DNA from: Pseudomonas frederiksbergensis
Lineage (GTDB): Bacteria; Pseudomonadota; Gammaproteobacteria; Pseudomonadales; Pseudomonadaceae
Assembly (NCBI RefSeq): GCF_001952935.1
Contig: NZ_CP018319.1
Location: 5,352,001-5,416,000 of the forward strand
Direction of reading: 5' to 3'
DNA: 64,000 nt
This document shows positions 1 to 7,824 of the stretch, one piece after another; position 1 is the stretch's first letter, and each line of letters opens with the position of its first letter. The notes beneath the pieces were generated by a model, which saw only the letters and a program-made list of their open reading frames with translations, was not told the DNA's origin and did no database searches. The position numbers were made by a program, and so were the translations under genes.

Positions 1-435
1 ACGAGCGATGCCGACCCGCTGCCGTTCACCGCCGGAAAGGTGCTGCGGGTGGCGATCCAGCAAATGGCCGATTCCGAGCAGTTCAGTCACGTGTGCCATG
101 TCGACCCGCCGCTGGTGGCGAGGAGTGCGCTTGAGGCCGAACTGCAGATTAGCCAGCACCGACAGATGGGGAAACAGGCTGGCTTCCTGAAAGACGTAAC
201 CCAGCGCCCGCTTGTGTGGCGGCACGAAAATCTTCCTGTCGCTGTCCTGCCAGATCTCATCGTTGACCTGGATGAAGCCCTCATCGGCCTTCTCCAGGCC
301 GGCAATGCAGCGCAGGCAGGTGGTCTTGCCCGAACCGGAATGACCGTAAAGAGCAGTGACACCGCGGCCGGGCAATTGCAGGTCCACCTCCAGGGCGAAC
401 CCTGAGTACTTCAGTTTCAGACGCGTATGAATCAT
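1..435 (-). CDS. modC: Molybdate ABC transporter ATP-binding protein ModC (partial, 3' end outside window)
   Basis: This is the ATPase that powers high-affinity molybdate uptake by the ModABC importer on the cytoplasmic face of the inner membrane. The 145 visible residues contain Walker A (GHSGSGKTT, residues 31-39), a Q-loop (YVFQE, about residue 80) and the ABC signature LSGGERQRVGIAR at the very edge. Walker B, the H-loop and the C-terminal molybdate-binding (TOBE) domain lie outside the window. The ATG at 435 is three bases past the modB stop, so the genes are translationally close and the order is modA-modB-modC. The ABC family is certain; the ModC identity rests on the adjacent modB and modA. 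Confidence 0.93.
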   Translation of the reverse strand, partial: MIHTRLKLKYSGFALEVDLQLPGRGVTALYGHSGSGKTTCLRCIAGLEKADEGFIQVNDEIWQDSDRKIFVPPHKRALGYVFQEASLFPHLSVLANLQFGLKRTPRHQRRVDMAHVTELLGIGHLLDRHPQHLSGGERQRVGIAR

Positions 436-438
436 CGG

Positions 439-1119
439 TCAGCTCCAGCCTGCTTTGGTTTTACGGCTGGAGTAGAGCGCCAGCAACACAATAAAAGAGA
501 ACACCAGCATCGCCCCGGCCAGCCAATGAGCCTGGGCGTATTCCATGGCTTCGACGTGATCGTAGATCTGCACCGAGACCACCCGGGTCTTGTCGGGAAT
601 GTTGCCGCCGATCATCAGCACCACACCGAATTCCCCGACGGTGTGGGCGAAACCGAGAATGGCAGCGGTGATGAACCCAGGGCGGGCCAGCGGCAGGATC
701 ACGCTGAAAAACGTGTCCCAGGGATTGGCACGCAAGGTCGCAGCCACCTCCAAGGGGCGAGTGCCGATGGCAGAAAAAGCATTTTGCAGCGGCTGGACCA
801 CGAACGGCATCGAGTAGAGCACCGAGCCGATCACCAGCCCCGCAAAACTGAAGGTCAGGGTCCCGAGCCCCAGTGATTGGGTGAAGTGGCCGACAAACCC
901 GTTAGGGCCGAGCGCCAGCAACAGATAGAAGCCAATCACCGTCGGCGGCAGCACCAGGGGCAGGGCGACGATCGCCCCGACCGGGCCGCGCAACCACGAG
1001 CGGGTGCGCGATAGCCATAACGCAATCGGAGCGCCGATGACCAGCAGGATAACTGTAGTCAGGGACGCCAGTTTCAGGGTCAGCCAAATGGCGGAAAAGT
1101 CGGCACTCGATAGCGTCAT
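439..1119 (-). CDS. modB: Molybdate ABC transporter permease ModB
   Basis: Inner-membrane permease of the molybdate importer, 226 residues, a usual length for ModB. About five hydrophobic membrane segments are visible. The EAA loop that docks on ModC lies at residues 124-148 (EVAATLRAN...LPLARPG). The ATG at 1119 overlaps the last base of the modA stop (TAATG), indicating translational coupling, and only three bases separate its stop from modC. It is probably controlled with modA from the ModE-like operator upstream. Sulfate/thiosulfate permeases are related, but the ModA-type partner makes molybdate the best call. Confidence 0.93.
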   Translation of the reverse strand: MTLSSADFSAIWLTLKLASLTTVILLVIGAPIALWLSRTRSWLRGPVGAIVALPLVLPPTVIGFYLLLALGPNGFVGHFTQSLGLGTLTFSFAGLVIGSVLYSMPFVVQPLQNAFSAIGTRPLEVAATLRANPWDTFFSVILPLARPGFITAAILGFAHTVGEFGVVLMIGGNIPDKTRVVSVQIYDHVEAMEYAQAHWLAGAMLVFSFIVLLALYSSRKTKAGWS

Positions 1120-1886
1120 TAGAGTTGGTAACCGTAGGATTTGATGACAGCGGCGGCTTTCGGACCTTTGAGGTAGTCAACCAGCGCCTTGGCAGCCGGA
1201 TTGTCCTTGCCTTTATTGAGGATCACCGCGTCTTGTTTGATCGGATCGTGCATGTCGGCTGGAACGATCCAGGCCGAGCCGCCGGTGACTTTGCCGTCTT
1301 TGTAGATCTGCGACAAGGCCACAAAACCGAGTTCGGCATTACCGGTGGAGACGAACTGGTAGGCCTGGGTGATGTTCTGGCCTTCAACGATCTTGGTCTT
1401 GACCTTGTCGGTCAGGTCCAGCGTGGCCAGCACCTGCGTGGCGGCGAGACCGTAAGGCGCGGCTTTCGGGTTGGCGATGGACAGGTGCTGATACTGGTTG
1501 TCGCTCAGCACTTTGCCCTTTGCATCGACATAACCTTCTTTCGCCGACCACAGGGCCAGGGTGCCGATGGCGTAAGTGAAGCGCGAGCCTTTGACGGTGT
1601 CGCCTTCGGTTTCGAGTTTTTGCGTGGTGGTGTCGTCCGCCGAGAGGAACACTTCGAACGGTGCGCCGTTCTTGATCTGGGTGTAGAACTGGCCGGTTGC
1701 ACCAAAAGATGTCACCAGTTTATGCCCGGTGTCTTTTTCGAAATCAGCGGCGATCGCCTGAATCGGTGCCGAGAAGTTGGCGGCGACAGCGACCTGGACT
1801 TCGCCCGCCTGGGCGGACACGAAAGCGAACACTGCGAGCAGGGTTGCCAGGCAGGTGGGGGCAAAACGTGAGGCACGAATGATCAT
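1119..1886 (-). CDS. modA: Molybdate-binding periplasmic protein ModA
   Basis: Periplasmic solute-binding protein that captures molybdate (and tungstate) and delivers it to ModB. It has 255 residues from the ATG at 1886. A Sec signal peptide is visible (MIIRASRF, then a hydrophobic core ending SAQAG), followed by the ModA-like start VQVAVAANFSAP and a later TSFGATGQFYTQI stretch typical of the anion pocket. An in-frame start further upstream (1997) would add 37 residues that spoil the signal peptide. The 1886 start also has a GGAG ribosome site about eight bases upstream. The gene follows a ModE-like palindrome and is first in the operon. Confidence 0.95.
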   Translation of the reverse strand: MIIRASRFAPTCLATLLAVFAFVSAQAGEVQVAVAANFSAPIQAIAADFEKDTGHKLVTSFGATGQFYTQIKNGAPFEVFLSADDTTTQKLETEGDTVKGSRFTYAIGTLALWSAKEGYVDAKGKVLSDNQYQHLSIANPKAAPYGLAATQVLATLDLTDKVKTKIVEGQNITQAYQFVSTGNAELGFVALSQIYKDGKVTGGSAWIVPADMHDPIKQDAVILNKGKDNPAAKALVDYLKGPKAAAVIKSYGYQL

Positions 1887-1927
1887 GAAACGGCTCCGTT
1901 GTAGGCAGGTGCAACGAGGAGGGAAAA

Positions 1928-1951
1928 CGCTATATAACAGAATATATAGCG
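1928..1951. promoter_or_regulatory. Candidate ModE operator upstream of modA
   Basis: A perfect inverted repeat, CGCTATAT-N8-ATATAGCG, lies about 42 bases upstream of the modA start. Half-sites of the TATAT/ATATA type spaced by several bases are the known form of operators bound by the molybdate-responsive repressor ModE. No modE gene is seen in the window. Binding is inferred from the sequence and from its position before modA. Confidence 0.75.
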
Positions 1952-2010
1952 AAATGCCTGCAAACGGAACGTGTTGAATGCGCGTTATTGAGGACACGCA
2001 GGTGAGTGCG

Positions 2011-3075
2011 TTACCGACGAACTAACCTGGCCAATCCTTCCTCAGCCAGCTTCCGCGTCAATTCAGCCGTGGTCATTTCAACACCCAGCGTAAATGCCTG
2101 ACCCGCCCAGAGATTGCTGAAATCCGCTTCTCCCTTGGCGCGCAACGGCATCAGCGCACCACCCGCCAGCGGGAAGGCTGGTGCATTGGCGCTCATAGGC
2201 CCGAGTTCGCGCATTACCCGATTGAGAATTCCGCGTGCCGGGCGCCCGGTAAAAATGTTAGTGATGGCCGTTTCACTTTCCTTGGCCGTACGCAACGCCT
2301 TGTGGTGAGACGCGCTGACCTTGGCCTCCGGTGTGAACAAGTACGCCGTGCCCACTTGCACCGCCGAAGCCCCCAACAGGAATGCCGCCGCGACGCCTCG
2401 TGCATCGGCAATCCCGCCGGCAGCAATCACCGGCACTTTCACCGCATCGACGATCTGCGGCACCAACGCAAAGATCCCTACCTGGGTGCTCAGATCATCA
2501 CTGAGAAACATGCCCCGATGGCCACCGGCTTCATACCCCATGGCAATGATTGCGTCACAACCGTGCTGTTCGAGCCAAATGGCCTCTTCAACCGTGGTAG
2601 CCGAAGAGAGCACTTTCGCTCCAGTGGCTTTCACGCGGTCCAGCAGGGATTTTTCCGGCAGGCCGAAGTGGAAACTCACGACCTCAGGGCGAAACTCTTC
2701 GACCACTTCGCAGGCCGCATTATCGAAGGGGGCTCGATTGGACACCGGCGTGGGCGCGTCGAAGTCCACGCCAAGTTCCCGATAGTAGGGCTCCAGCAGA
2801 TTCTTCCAGTCTTGAGCGCGTTGCTCATCGGCGGCGGGTGGCTGATGGCAGAAGTAGTTGACGTTGATCGGGCGTTGAGTGTGTTGACGAATCATTTTCA
2901 GCTCTTCGCGCAACTGATCGATGCTCAACATGGCTGCCGGCATCGAGCCCAGGCCTCCGGCGTTGCTGGCGGCGATAACCATGGCCGAGTTGGTCGCGCC
3001 GGCCATGGGCGCCTGGATGATCGGCAGCTCAATGCCGAGTAGGTCAAGAATGCGGGTATCTGGCCATTTGCTCAT
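2011..3075 (-). CDS. Nitronate monooxygenase (NPD family, FMN-dependent)
   Basis: FMN-dependent enzyme that oxidises toxic alkyl nitronates such as propionate 3-nitronate, with a TIM-barrel fold. The 354-residue protein shows the class I nitronate monooxygenase motifs: the N-terminal PIIQAPMAG, SFHFGLP (carrying the likely catalytic His), and the FMN/phosphate loop GYEAGGHRG. A GGAG site sits about ten bases before the ATG at 3075. It is transcribed away from the divergent acuI-like gene and is probably monocistronic. Some relatives are annotated only as NAD(P)H:quinone or flavin oxidoreductases, so the physiological substrate is uncertain. Confidence 0.85.
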   Translation of the reverse strand: MSKWPDTRILDLLGIELPIIQAPMAGATNSAMVIAASNAGGLGSMPAAMLSIDQLREELKMIRQHTQRPINVNYFCHQPPAADEQRAQDWKNLLEPYYRELGVDFDAPTPVSNRAPFDNAACEVVEEFRPEVVSFHFGLPEKSLLDRVKATGAKVLSSATTVEEAIWLEQHGCDAIIAMGYEAGGHRGMFLSDDLSTQVGIFALVPQIVDAVKVPVIAAGGIADARGVAAAFLLGASAVQVGTAYLFTPEAKVSASHHKALRTAKESETAITNIFTGRPARGILNRVMRELGPMSANAPAFPLAGGALMPLRAKGEADFSNLWAGQAFTLGVEMTTAELTRKLAEEGLARLVRR

Positions 3076-3265
3076 TTGAAGGGTTCTCCGACGTCATAAC
3101 AGGGCAGGGACGGTAGGACCGATTTTGTAACAGCTATGCCTGACATAAGGCCAGTCGAGTTTTTGTTCCATGTGCCACTCTTGGCTTAAAGTCGAGTACG
3201 GTGAAATATTGCTGTGTGGTATTTCAACTGCACGACAACTGAGATGATTCCATCTGGAGGCAGCA

Positions 3266-4249
3266 ATGTTCCAAGGCATTTTGATCGACAAAGACGACAG
3301 CGGTTACCGGGCCACACTGCAAGAGATCAATGACGATCAACTGCCCGAGGGCGATGTGACAGTGCGTGTTGCGTACAGCACGCTGAACTTCAAGGATGGC
3401 CTGGCGATCACCGGCAGCAGCCCGGTGGTGCGAAAGTTCCCGATGGTGCCGGGGATCGATCTGGCAGGCACTGTCGAATCCAGTGAGCATCCGGATTACA
3501 AGGTCGGCGATCAGGTCGTACTCAATGGCTGGGGTGTTGGCGAAGGGCATTGGGGCGGACTGGCGCAGAAGGCTCGCTTGAACGGCGACTGGTTGATTCC
3601 GCTACCCAAAGAGTTCTCTGCGGCGCAAGCGATGGCCATCGGCACGGCGGGTTACACGGCGATGCTGAGCATCCTGGCGCTGGAACATAATGGCGTGACG
3701 CCTGATCAGGGCGACGTATTGGTCACCGGCGCCAATGGCGGTGTAGGCAGTTTCGCCATTGCACTGCTGAATAAGCTCGGCTATCGAGTGGTCGCGTCCA
3801 CCGGCCGCACCTCCGAACACGATTACCTCAAGCAACTGGGCGCCAGCGAAATCATCGACCGCGCCACGCTGTCCGAGCCGGGCAAACCCTTGGCCAAGGA
3901 GCGCTGGGCGGCGGTCATCGACTCGGTCGGCAGCCACACGTTGGCCAACGCCTGTGCCAGCACCAAGGCCAACGGCACTGTCGCCGCGTGTGGCCTGGCG
4001 CAAGGCATGGACTTCCCGGCTTCAGTCGCACCGTTCATTTTGCGCGGCGTGACCCTGGCCGGGATCAACAGCGTGACTCAGCCCAAAGCCAAGCGGATAC
4101 TGGCCTGGAATCGTCTGGCCAAGGATCTCGACTTCGCCTTGCTGCCGTTGATCAGTCACGAAATCGGTTTGAGTGAAACGATCGAGGCCGCACCGCGTTT
4201 GCTCGCTGGTCAGTTACGTGGTCGGGTGGTGGTCGACGTCAATCGTTAA
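3266..4249 (+). CDS. acuI: AcuI/YhdH-type NADPH-dependent acryloyl-CoA reductase (MDR family)
   Basis: Medium-chain dehydrogenase/reductase of 327 residues without the zinc-binding cysteines of alcohol dehydrogenases. It carries an N-terminal GroES-like fold (STLNFKDGLAITG, then PMVPGIDLAGTV) and a nucleotide-binding Rossmann segment VLVTGANGGVGSFA near residue 150. Proteins of this exact type reduce acryloyl-CoA to propionyl-CoA and protect cells from acrylate. The older label is quinone oxidoreductase YhdH. The start ATG at 3266 is preceded by GGAGG. Neighbouring genes give no pathway hint, so the role is inferred from family membership. Confidence 0.82.
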   Translation: MFQGILIDKDDSGYRATLQEINDDQLPEGDVTVRVAYSTLNFKDGLAITGSSPVVRKFPMVPGIDLAGTVESSEHPDYKVGDQVVLNGWGVGEGHWGGLAQKARLNGDWLIPLPKEFSAAQAMAIGTAGYTAMLSILALEHNGVTPDQGDVLVTGANGGVGSFAIALLNKLGYRVVASTGRTSEHDYLKQLGASEIIDRATLSEPGKPLAKERWAAVIDSVGSHTLANACASTKANGTVAACGLAQGMDFPASVAPFILRGVTLAGINSVTQPKAKRILAWNRLAKDLDFALLPLISHEIGLSETIEAAPRLLAGQLRGRVVVDVNR

Positions 4250-4301
4250 CTGTTCACCCATAATTCAAACAGACAAATGACAGAGACAAGGACTATTGAC
4301 C

Positions 4302-4790
4302 ATGGATGTAAAGCAGCGTGAAGTGCGCCCCTTTAGCGTCTCGGGCCTGCAAGTGCGCACCTGCAATGCCTCAGAGCAGCAGCCAGGCACTGCGCGCATC
4401 GGCCCGATGTGGGAACGATTTTTCGTTGAGGACATCTTCGACAAGATCCCCCACAAAAAGCCGGATTCCTTCATGTACGGCGTCTATTCAAACTACGAGT
4501 CCGACGCTTCTGGCCACTTCGATGTGACCGCGGGTGCGGCGGTCACCGCGCCCTCGGAGGACTTTGCGCAGATTCAAGTGGAGGGAGGCGACTACCTGGT
4601 GTTCAGTGCGAAAGGGGCGATGCCGGACTGTGTCATTCAGGCATGGGGCCTGATCTGGGCTTACTTTAAGGACAACCCGCAGGTTTGCCGCTCGTTCGCC
4701 ACAGACTTCGAGGTCTATACCAGCCCGGATTCAGTGTCGGTCTATATCGGCATTCAGGACTCAGACGGGTTTTCGCGCTCAAGCAATTGA
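4302..4790 (+). CDS. GyrI-like small-molecule-binding domain protein (AraC effector-binding fold)
   Basis: A stand-alone 162-residue GyrI-like/bacterial effector-binding domain, the fold fused to AraC- and MerR-type regulators and found alone in SbmC/YdeE proteins. The N-terminal VKQREVRPFSVSGLQVRT strand, the central YGVYSNYESDASGHFDVTAGAAV core and the late VYIGIQ strand fit this fold. No DNA-binding helix is present. The ATG at 4302 is favoured by an AAGGA site at about nine bases; a TTG two codons upstream is a weaker alternative. Its 3' end overlaps that of the convergent ada gene by about 37 bases. The ligand is unknown. Confidence 0.7.
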   Translation: MDVKQREVRPFSVSGLQVRTCNASEQQPGTARIGPMWERFFVEDIFDKIPHKKPDSFMYGVYSNYESDASGHFDVTAGAAVTAPSEDFAQIQVEGGDYLVFSAKGAMPDCVIQAWGLIWAYFKDNPQVCRSFATDFEVYTSPDSVSVYIGIQDSDGFSRSSN

Positions 4791-5827
4791 CGCTTGCGCT
4801 CCACACCCCAGCGATAGCCCGACAGATTGCCGTCGCTGCGCACCACGCGGTGGCACGGAATCGCCACCGCCAGGTTGTTCGCGCCGCAAGCTTGAGCCAC
4901 GGCGCGCATCGCTTTTGGCGCGCCGATTCGTTGAGCGATATCGGCATAGCTGGCGGTGCAGCCGACGGGAATTTCCCGCAGGGCTTGCCAGACACGTTCC
5001 TGAAAAGCGGTGCCACGAACATCCAGCGGCAAGTCGAGGCCAAGGGCCGGCGCTTCGATAAAACCAACCACCTTGGCGATCAGTTGCTCGAACGCTTGGT
5101 CGGCGCCAATCAGATTGGCACGCCGAAATTTGTCCTGTAGATCGCAAACCAGTTGGTGCGGGTCATCGCCCAGCAGGATCGCGCAAACACCCCGTTCACT
5201 CTGCGCGACCAGAATCGCTCCCAGGGAACATTGGCCGACGGCAAAACGAATGTCGTTGTTCTGACCGGCGGCGCGGTAATCACCGGGTTTCATGCCCAAT
5301 AGCTGATCGGCGGCTTCATAGAAACGGCTGTTTGAGTTGAAGCCGGCGTCATACAGCGCATCGGTCACTGAGTCTCCGTCCGCGAGGCGCTCACGGACCC
5401 TGCGTGAACGATGGGCCGCAGCGTAACCTTTAGGCGTCAGACCGGTAATCGCTTTGAACACCCGATGGAAGTGAAAGCTGCTGAGGCCCGCGGCAACAGC
5501 CAGTTCGCTCAGGACAGGCAGACTCTCCGCGGTTTCGATCTGGCGGCAAGCGGCCGCCACGGTCGCAGCATGTTGCGCGGCGATGTCGCTTTGATCCTTC
5601 GCGGCGCGTTTGCTGGGGCGATAACCCGCCGCCTGGGCCTGCTCGGCGGTGTCGAAGAACTCGACGTTCTGTGGTTTTGGCAAACGCGCCAGGCTGCTGG
5701 GGCGGCAGTAAATGCCGGTGGTTTTCACGGCATATACAAACTGCCCGTCTGCCCGGGGATCACGCGCGATAACGGCGGCCCAGCGAGGGTCGTTCTCGGT
5801 GGCAATCTTAGTCGAATGGCTTGTCAT
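4754..5827 (-). CDS. ada: Ada-type regulator/O6-methylguanine-DNA methyltransferase with degenerate zinc site
   Basis: Bifunctional alkylation-response protein, 357 residues. The order is an N-terminal Ada domain (YAVKTTGIYCRPSS), an AraC-type helix-turn-helix (about 90-180) and a C-terminal suicide methyltransferase with the active-site PCHRV followed by SGYRWGVERKRQ. In E. coli Ada the N-domain binds zinc through four cysteines, one of which accepts methyl from phosphotriesters. Here only the first (Cys41, CRPS) remains. The others read Ser (CRPSS) and Ser and Ala (YRPSKRAAK), so metal-dependent switching may be lost. The start at 5827 matches Ada length best; 5854 is an in-frame alternative. 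It is the last gene of an alkylation-repair cluster. Confidence 0.9.
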   Translation of the reverse strand: MTSHSTKIATENDPRWAAVIARDPRADGQFVYAVKTTGIYCRPSSLARLPKPQNVEFFDTAEQAQAAGYRPSKRAAKDQSDIAAQHAATVAAACRQIETAESLPVLSELAVAAGLSSFHFHRVFKAITGLTPKGYAAAHRSRRVRERLADGDSVTDALYDAGFNSNSRFYEAADQLLGMKPGDYRAAGQNNDIRFAVGQCSLGAILVAQSERGVCAILLGDDPHQLVCDLQDKFRRANLIGADQAFEQLIAKVVGFIEAPALGLDLPLDVRGTAFQERVWQALREIPVGCTASYADIAQRIGAPKAMRAVAQACGANNLAVAIPCHRVVRSDGNLSGYRWGVERKRQLLERENPSES

Positions 5828-5914
5828 GGCTTCATGTCCGTTGATCCGTTTCATGCAGATTAACCAGCCGACAGGGGCGCCGCACTCCGGGTCTTGCGGT
5901 CGAATTCGAAGGCT

Positions 5915-6580
5915 TCATCCGGCGGTGCGAAAGGTGAAGTTGATCCGCTGTTCGCCCAGTCGCGGGTGTTGGCCATCCTTGATCGGCAGGACCCCGTGAT
6001 AACGCAAACGATCCACGCCACCCCAGACCACGATGTCGCCATGCAACAGCGGCACGCGTTGGCTTTTATCGCTGCGCTCGAAGCCGCCGAACAGGAACAT
6101 CGCCGGCAGTCCAAGGGACACTGAAACAATGGGCGCTGCGTAGGAAACTTCGTTTTTGTCCTGATGCAACGACATCTTGGCTCCGGGAACATAGCGGTTG
6201 ATCAGGCAGGAATCCGGCAGGAAATCCGCAAACCCCGCTTCCCGCGCCGCCGCTTGTGCCAGTTCAAGAAACACCTCGGGCATTTTCGGCCAGGGTTGCC
6301 CGGTCAGCGGATCCTCGCGGGTATAGCGATAACCGCTGCGGTCGGTGGTCCAGCCCAGCAATCCGCAACTGCTCAAGGCGACCGACATGGTAAAGCCCCC
6401 GGGCGTGATCATCTGCCGAAACGGTGCGGCCGCCAGAACCGCGTCCAGCGCGGGCAGCAACTGATCCAGCCAGGGCAGGGCAAAGCCTCTGAGGACGCAG
6501 GACTGGTCGCCGATACGATCGAGCCTGGGTTGCTGCTCGGGTTCCGCGTCGGCAAACAAGTCGAAGGTGGTCGGGTTCAT
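5915..6580 (-). CDS. alkB: DNA oxidative demethylase AlkB
   Basis: 2-oxoglutarate/Fe(II) dioxygenase that directly repairs 1-methyladenine and 3-methylcytosine in DNA. The iron triad is visible as H139-x-D141 (LHQDKNE) and H195 (LRYHG), with 2OG-binding arginines in RINFTFR (212 and 218). The length of 221 residues fits the family. The ATG at 6580 lies four bases after the stop of the upstream oxygenase gene. A longer start at 6613 would lie inside that gene and is rejected. Its place next to ada supports an alkylation-damage regulon. Confidence 0.95.
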   Translation of the reverse strand: MNPTTFDLFADAEPEQQPRLDRIGDQSCVLRGFALPWLDQLLPALDAVLAAAPFRQMITPGGFTMSVALSSCGLLGWTTDRSGYRYTREDPLTGQPWPKMPEVFLELAQAAAREAGFADFLPDSCLINRYVPGAKMSLHQDKNEVSYAAPIVSVSLGLPAMFLFGGFERSDKSQRVPLLHGDIVVWGGVDRLRYHGVLPIKDGQHPRLGEQRINFTFRTAG

Positions 6581-6584
6581 GGGG

Positions 6585-7289
6585 TCATAACGCGTCGTGA
6601 AAGATGATTCCAAGGGTATGCCGTATTCCGCTGTGCAGGCGACTCACGCCGTGGCGCAGGGTCACTCGGTAATAGCCACGAACGCCTTTGACCGGTCGTT
6701 GGTTGACGGCAAAGATCAGAGCATCGCCTTTCTTCAGGCCGATGACTTGGGGGCGCGACTGCATTCGCGGGCGCTGCTCCGTCAGCACGAACTCGCCGCC
6801 GGTGAAGTCGTCTTCCGGCTCTGACAGCAGAATCGCCACTTGCAGCGGGAACACGTGTTCACCGTACAGGTCCTGATGCAAGCAGTTGTAGTCCTGCGGT
6901 CCATATTGCAGCAACAGCGGCGTCGGGCGTTCCTGACCGGCGGCATGACAGCGGTCGAGAAATGCTTCATGGGTTTGCGGGAAACGGGTTGGCAGGTTCA
7001 TGTGCTCGTACCAGCGATTGGCAATGGGCACCAATCGAGGATAGAGCGCACTGCGCAAACGGGCGACGACATTTGGTAACGGGTATTTGAAGTATTTGTA
7101 CTCGCCACGGCCAAAGCCGTGACGCGCCATGATTACTTGCGAGCGAAACGGTTCGGAACGGGCATACAGAGCGCTGATTTCATCGCAGGTCTGATGGCTT
7201 ACAAGCGACTTGATAACCGCGCAGCCATCCTGATCGAGCTGCTGCTCTAGCATGACCCAGTCCAGTCCATCGAGAGAGCGCTCGCTCAT
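6585..7289 (-). CDS. 2OG-Fe(II) oxygenase of the PF09859-like type in the alkylation-repair cluster
   Basis: A 234-residue protein with a dioxygenase metal motif H-x-D in CLHQDLYGEHVFPLQ. It also has a C-terminal arginine and histidine-rich strand (GIRHTLGIIFHDA) consistent with the double-stranded beta-helix fold. The family resembles the uncharacterised oxygenases annotated as 2OG-Fe(II) oxygenase or prolyl 4-hydroxylase subunit alpha. It is sandwiched between the mini-Ada ORF (four-base ATGA overlap) and alkB (four-base gap), so it is almost certainly co-translated with repair genes. A role in alkylated nucleic acid or protein repair is inferred from context only. Confidence 0.82.
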   Translation of the reverse strand: MSERSLDGLDWVMLEQQLDQDGCAVIKSLVSHQTCDEISALYARSEPFRSQVIMARHGFGRGEYKYFKYPLPNVVARLRSALYPRLVPIANRWYEHMNLPTRFPQTHEAFLDRCHAAGQERPTPLLLQYGPQDYNCLHQDLYGEHVFPLQVAILLSEPEDDFTGGEFVLTEQRPRMQSRPQVIGLKKGDALIFAVNQRPVKGVRGYYRVTLRHGVSRLHSGIRHTLGIIFHDAL

Positions 7290-7492
7290 CGCTGCGCCTC
7301 ACGATCCAGCAATTGCCGTTTACGCTCCAGCCCCCAACGGTAGCCGCCAAGGCTGCCAGCCGAAAGATCGCGCTCCAGCATTGTGAGGTCATCACCGATC
7401 AGCAGCGCACACAAACCCTCGGCGCTGAACGCCAGCAGCAAGACGCCAAGGCTGGAAGTGCCGCTGATGAAGCGAATCGAGGAAGTAGGCAT
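7286..7492 (-). CDS. Miniature Ada-like protein, internally deleted methyltransferase domain
   Basis: A 68-residue ORF that looks like two ends of an Ada/Ogt methyltransferase domain joined in frame. Residues about 5-43 (SLGVLLLAFSAEGLCALLIGDD) match the start of the methyltransferase domain of the nearby Ada (SLGAILVAQSERGVCAILLGDD). The tail GGYRWGLERKRQLLDRE matches Ada's C terminus. About 95 middle residues, including the PCHRV active site and the DNA-recognition helix, are missing, so it cannot be a normal methyltransferase. It nevertheless has a strong AAGGAG site seven bases before the ATG and overlaps the next gene by ATGA. It may be a decaying paralogue or a small regulatory protein. 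Confidence 0.75.
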   Translation of the reverse strand: MPTSSIRFISGTSSLGVLLLAFSAEGLCALLIGDDLTMLERDLSAGSLGGYRWGLERKRQLLDREAQR

Positions 7493-7618
7493 GTTCTGAC
7501 TCCTTAACCAAAGGTTGAGGTGGCCAGTCTGGGGAGCTGGGATTGCGTTGACACTCCGGCGCTTGCGGTTGAATTCCGGAGGCAGGAGCAGACGTCCATG
7601 TTGTCGCTCCGGATCCCG

Positions 7619-7795
7619 TTACAGCGCTTTGCTGACGTTGATGTCGCTAATGACATCGTCGCTCGAACCATGAAGAGCATTCAGCGCAGCCTTGGCTTCT
7701 TCTTCGGTGCCGTTTTCAAGCTGGGCAAATTCGAAGCGGCGCTCACCGTTGAGTTTGTATTTGATGACGTACTTGGTCGTTTGGGCCACGGTCAT
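7619..7795 (-). CDS. Small conserved-type protein, 58 residues, function unknown
   Basis: A 58-residue soluble protein (MTVAQTTKYVIKYKLNGERR...). The beta-rich N-terminal half and acidic, alanine-rich helix (EEEAKAALNAL) suggest a tiny alpha/beta fold. The ATG at 7795 is preceded by an AGGAAAAGCAGG-type ribosome site. A longer in-frame extension to 8284 exists but has unlikely composition and overlaps the DUF1883 gene in another frame. It lies 29 bases downstream of that gene on the same strand and may be co-transcribed. No function is recognised. Confidence 0.7.
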   Translation of the reverse strand: MTVAQTTKYVIKYKLNGERRFEFAQLENGTEEEAKAALNALHGSSDDVISDINVSKAL

Positions 7796-7824
7796 ACCTG
7801 CTTTTCCTGGTGTCTGGATGTCAC

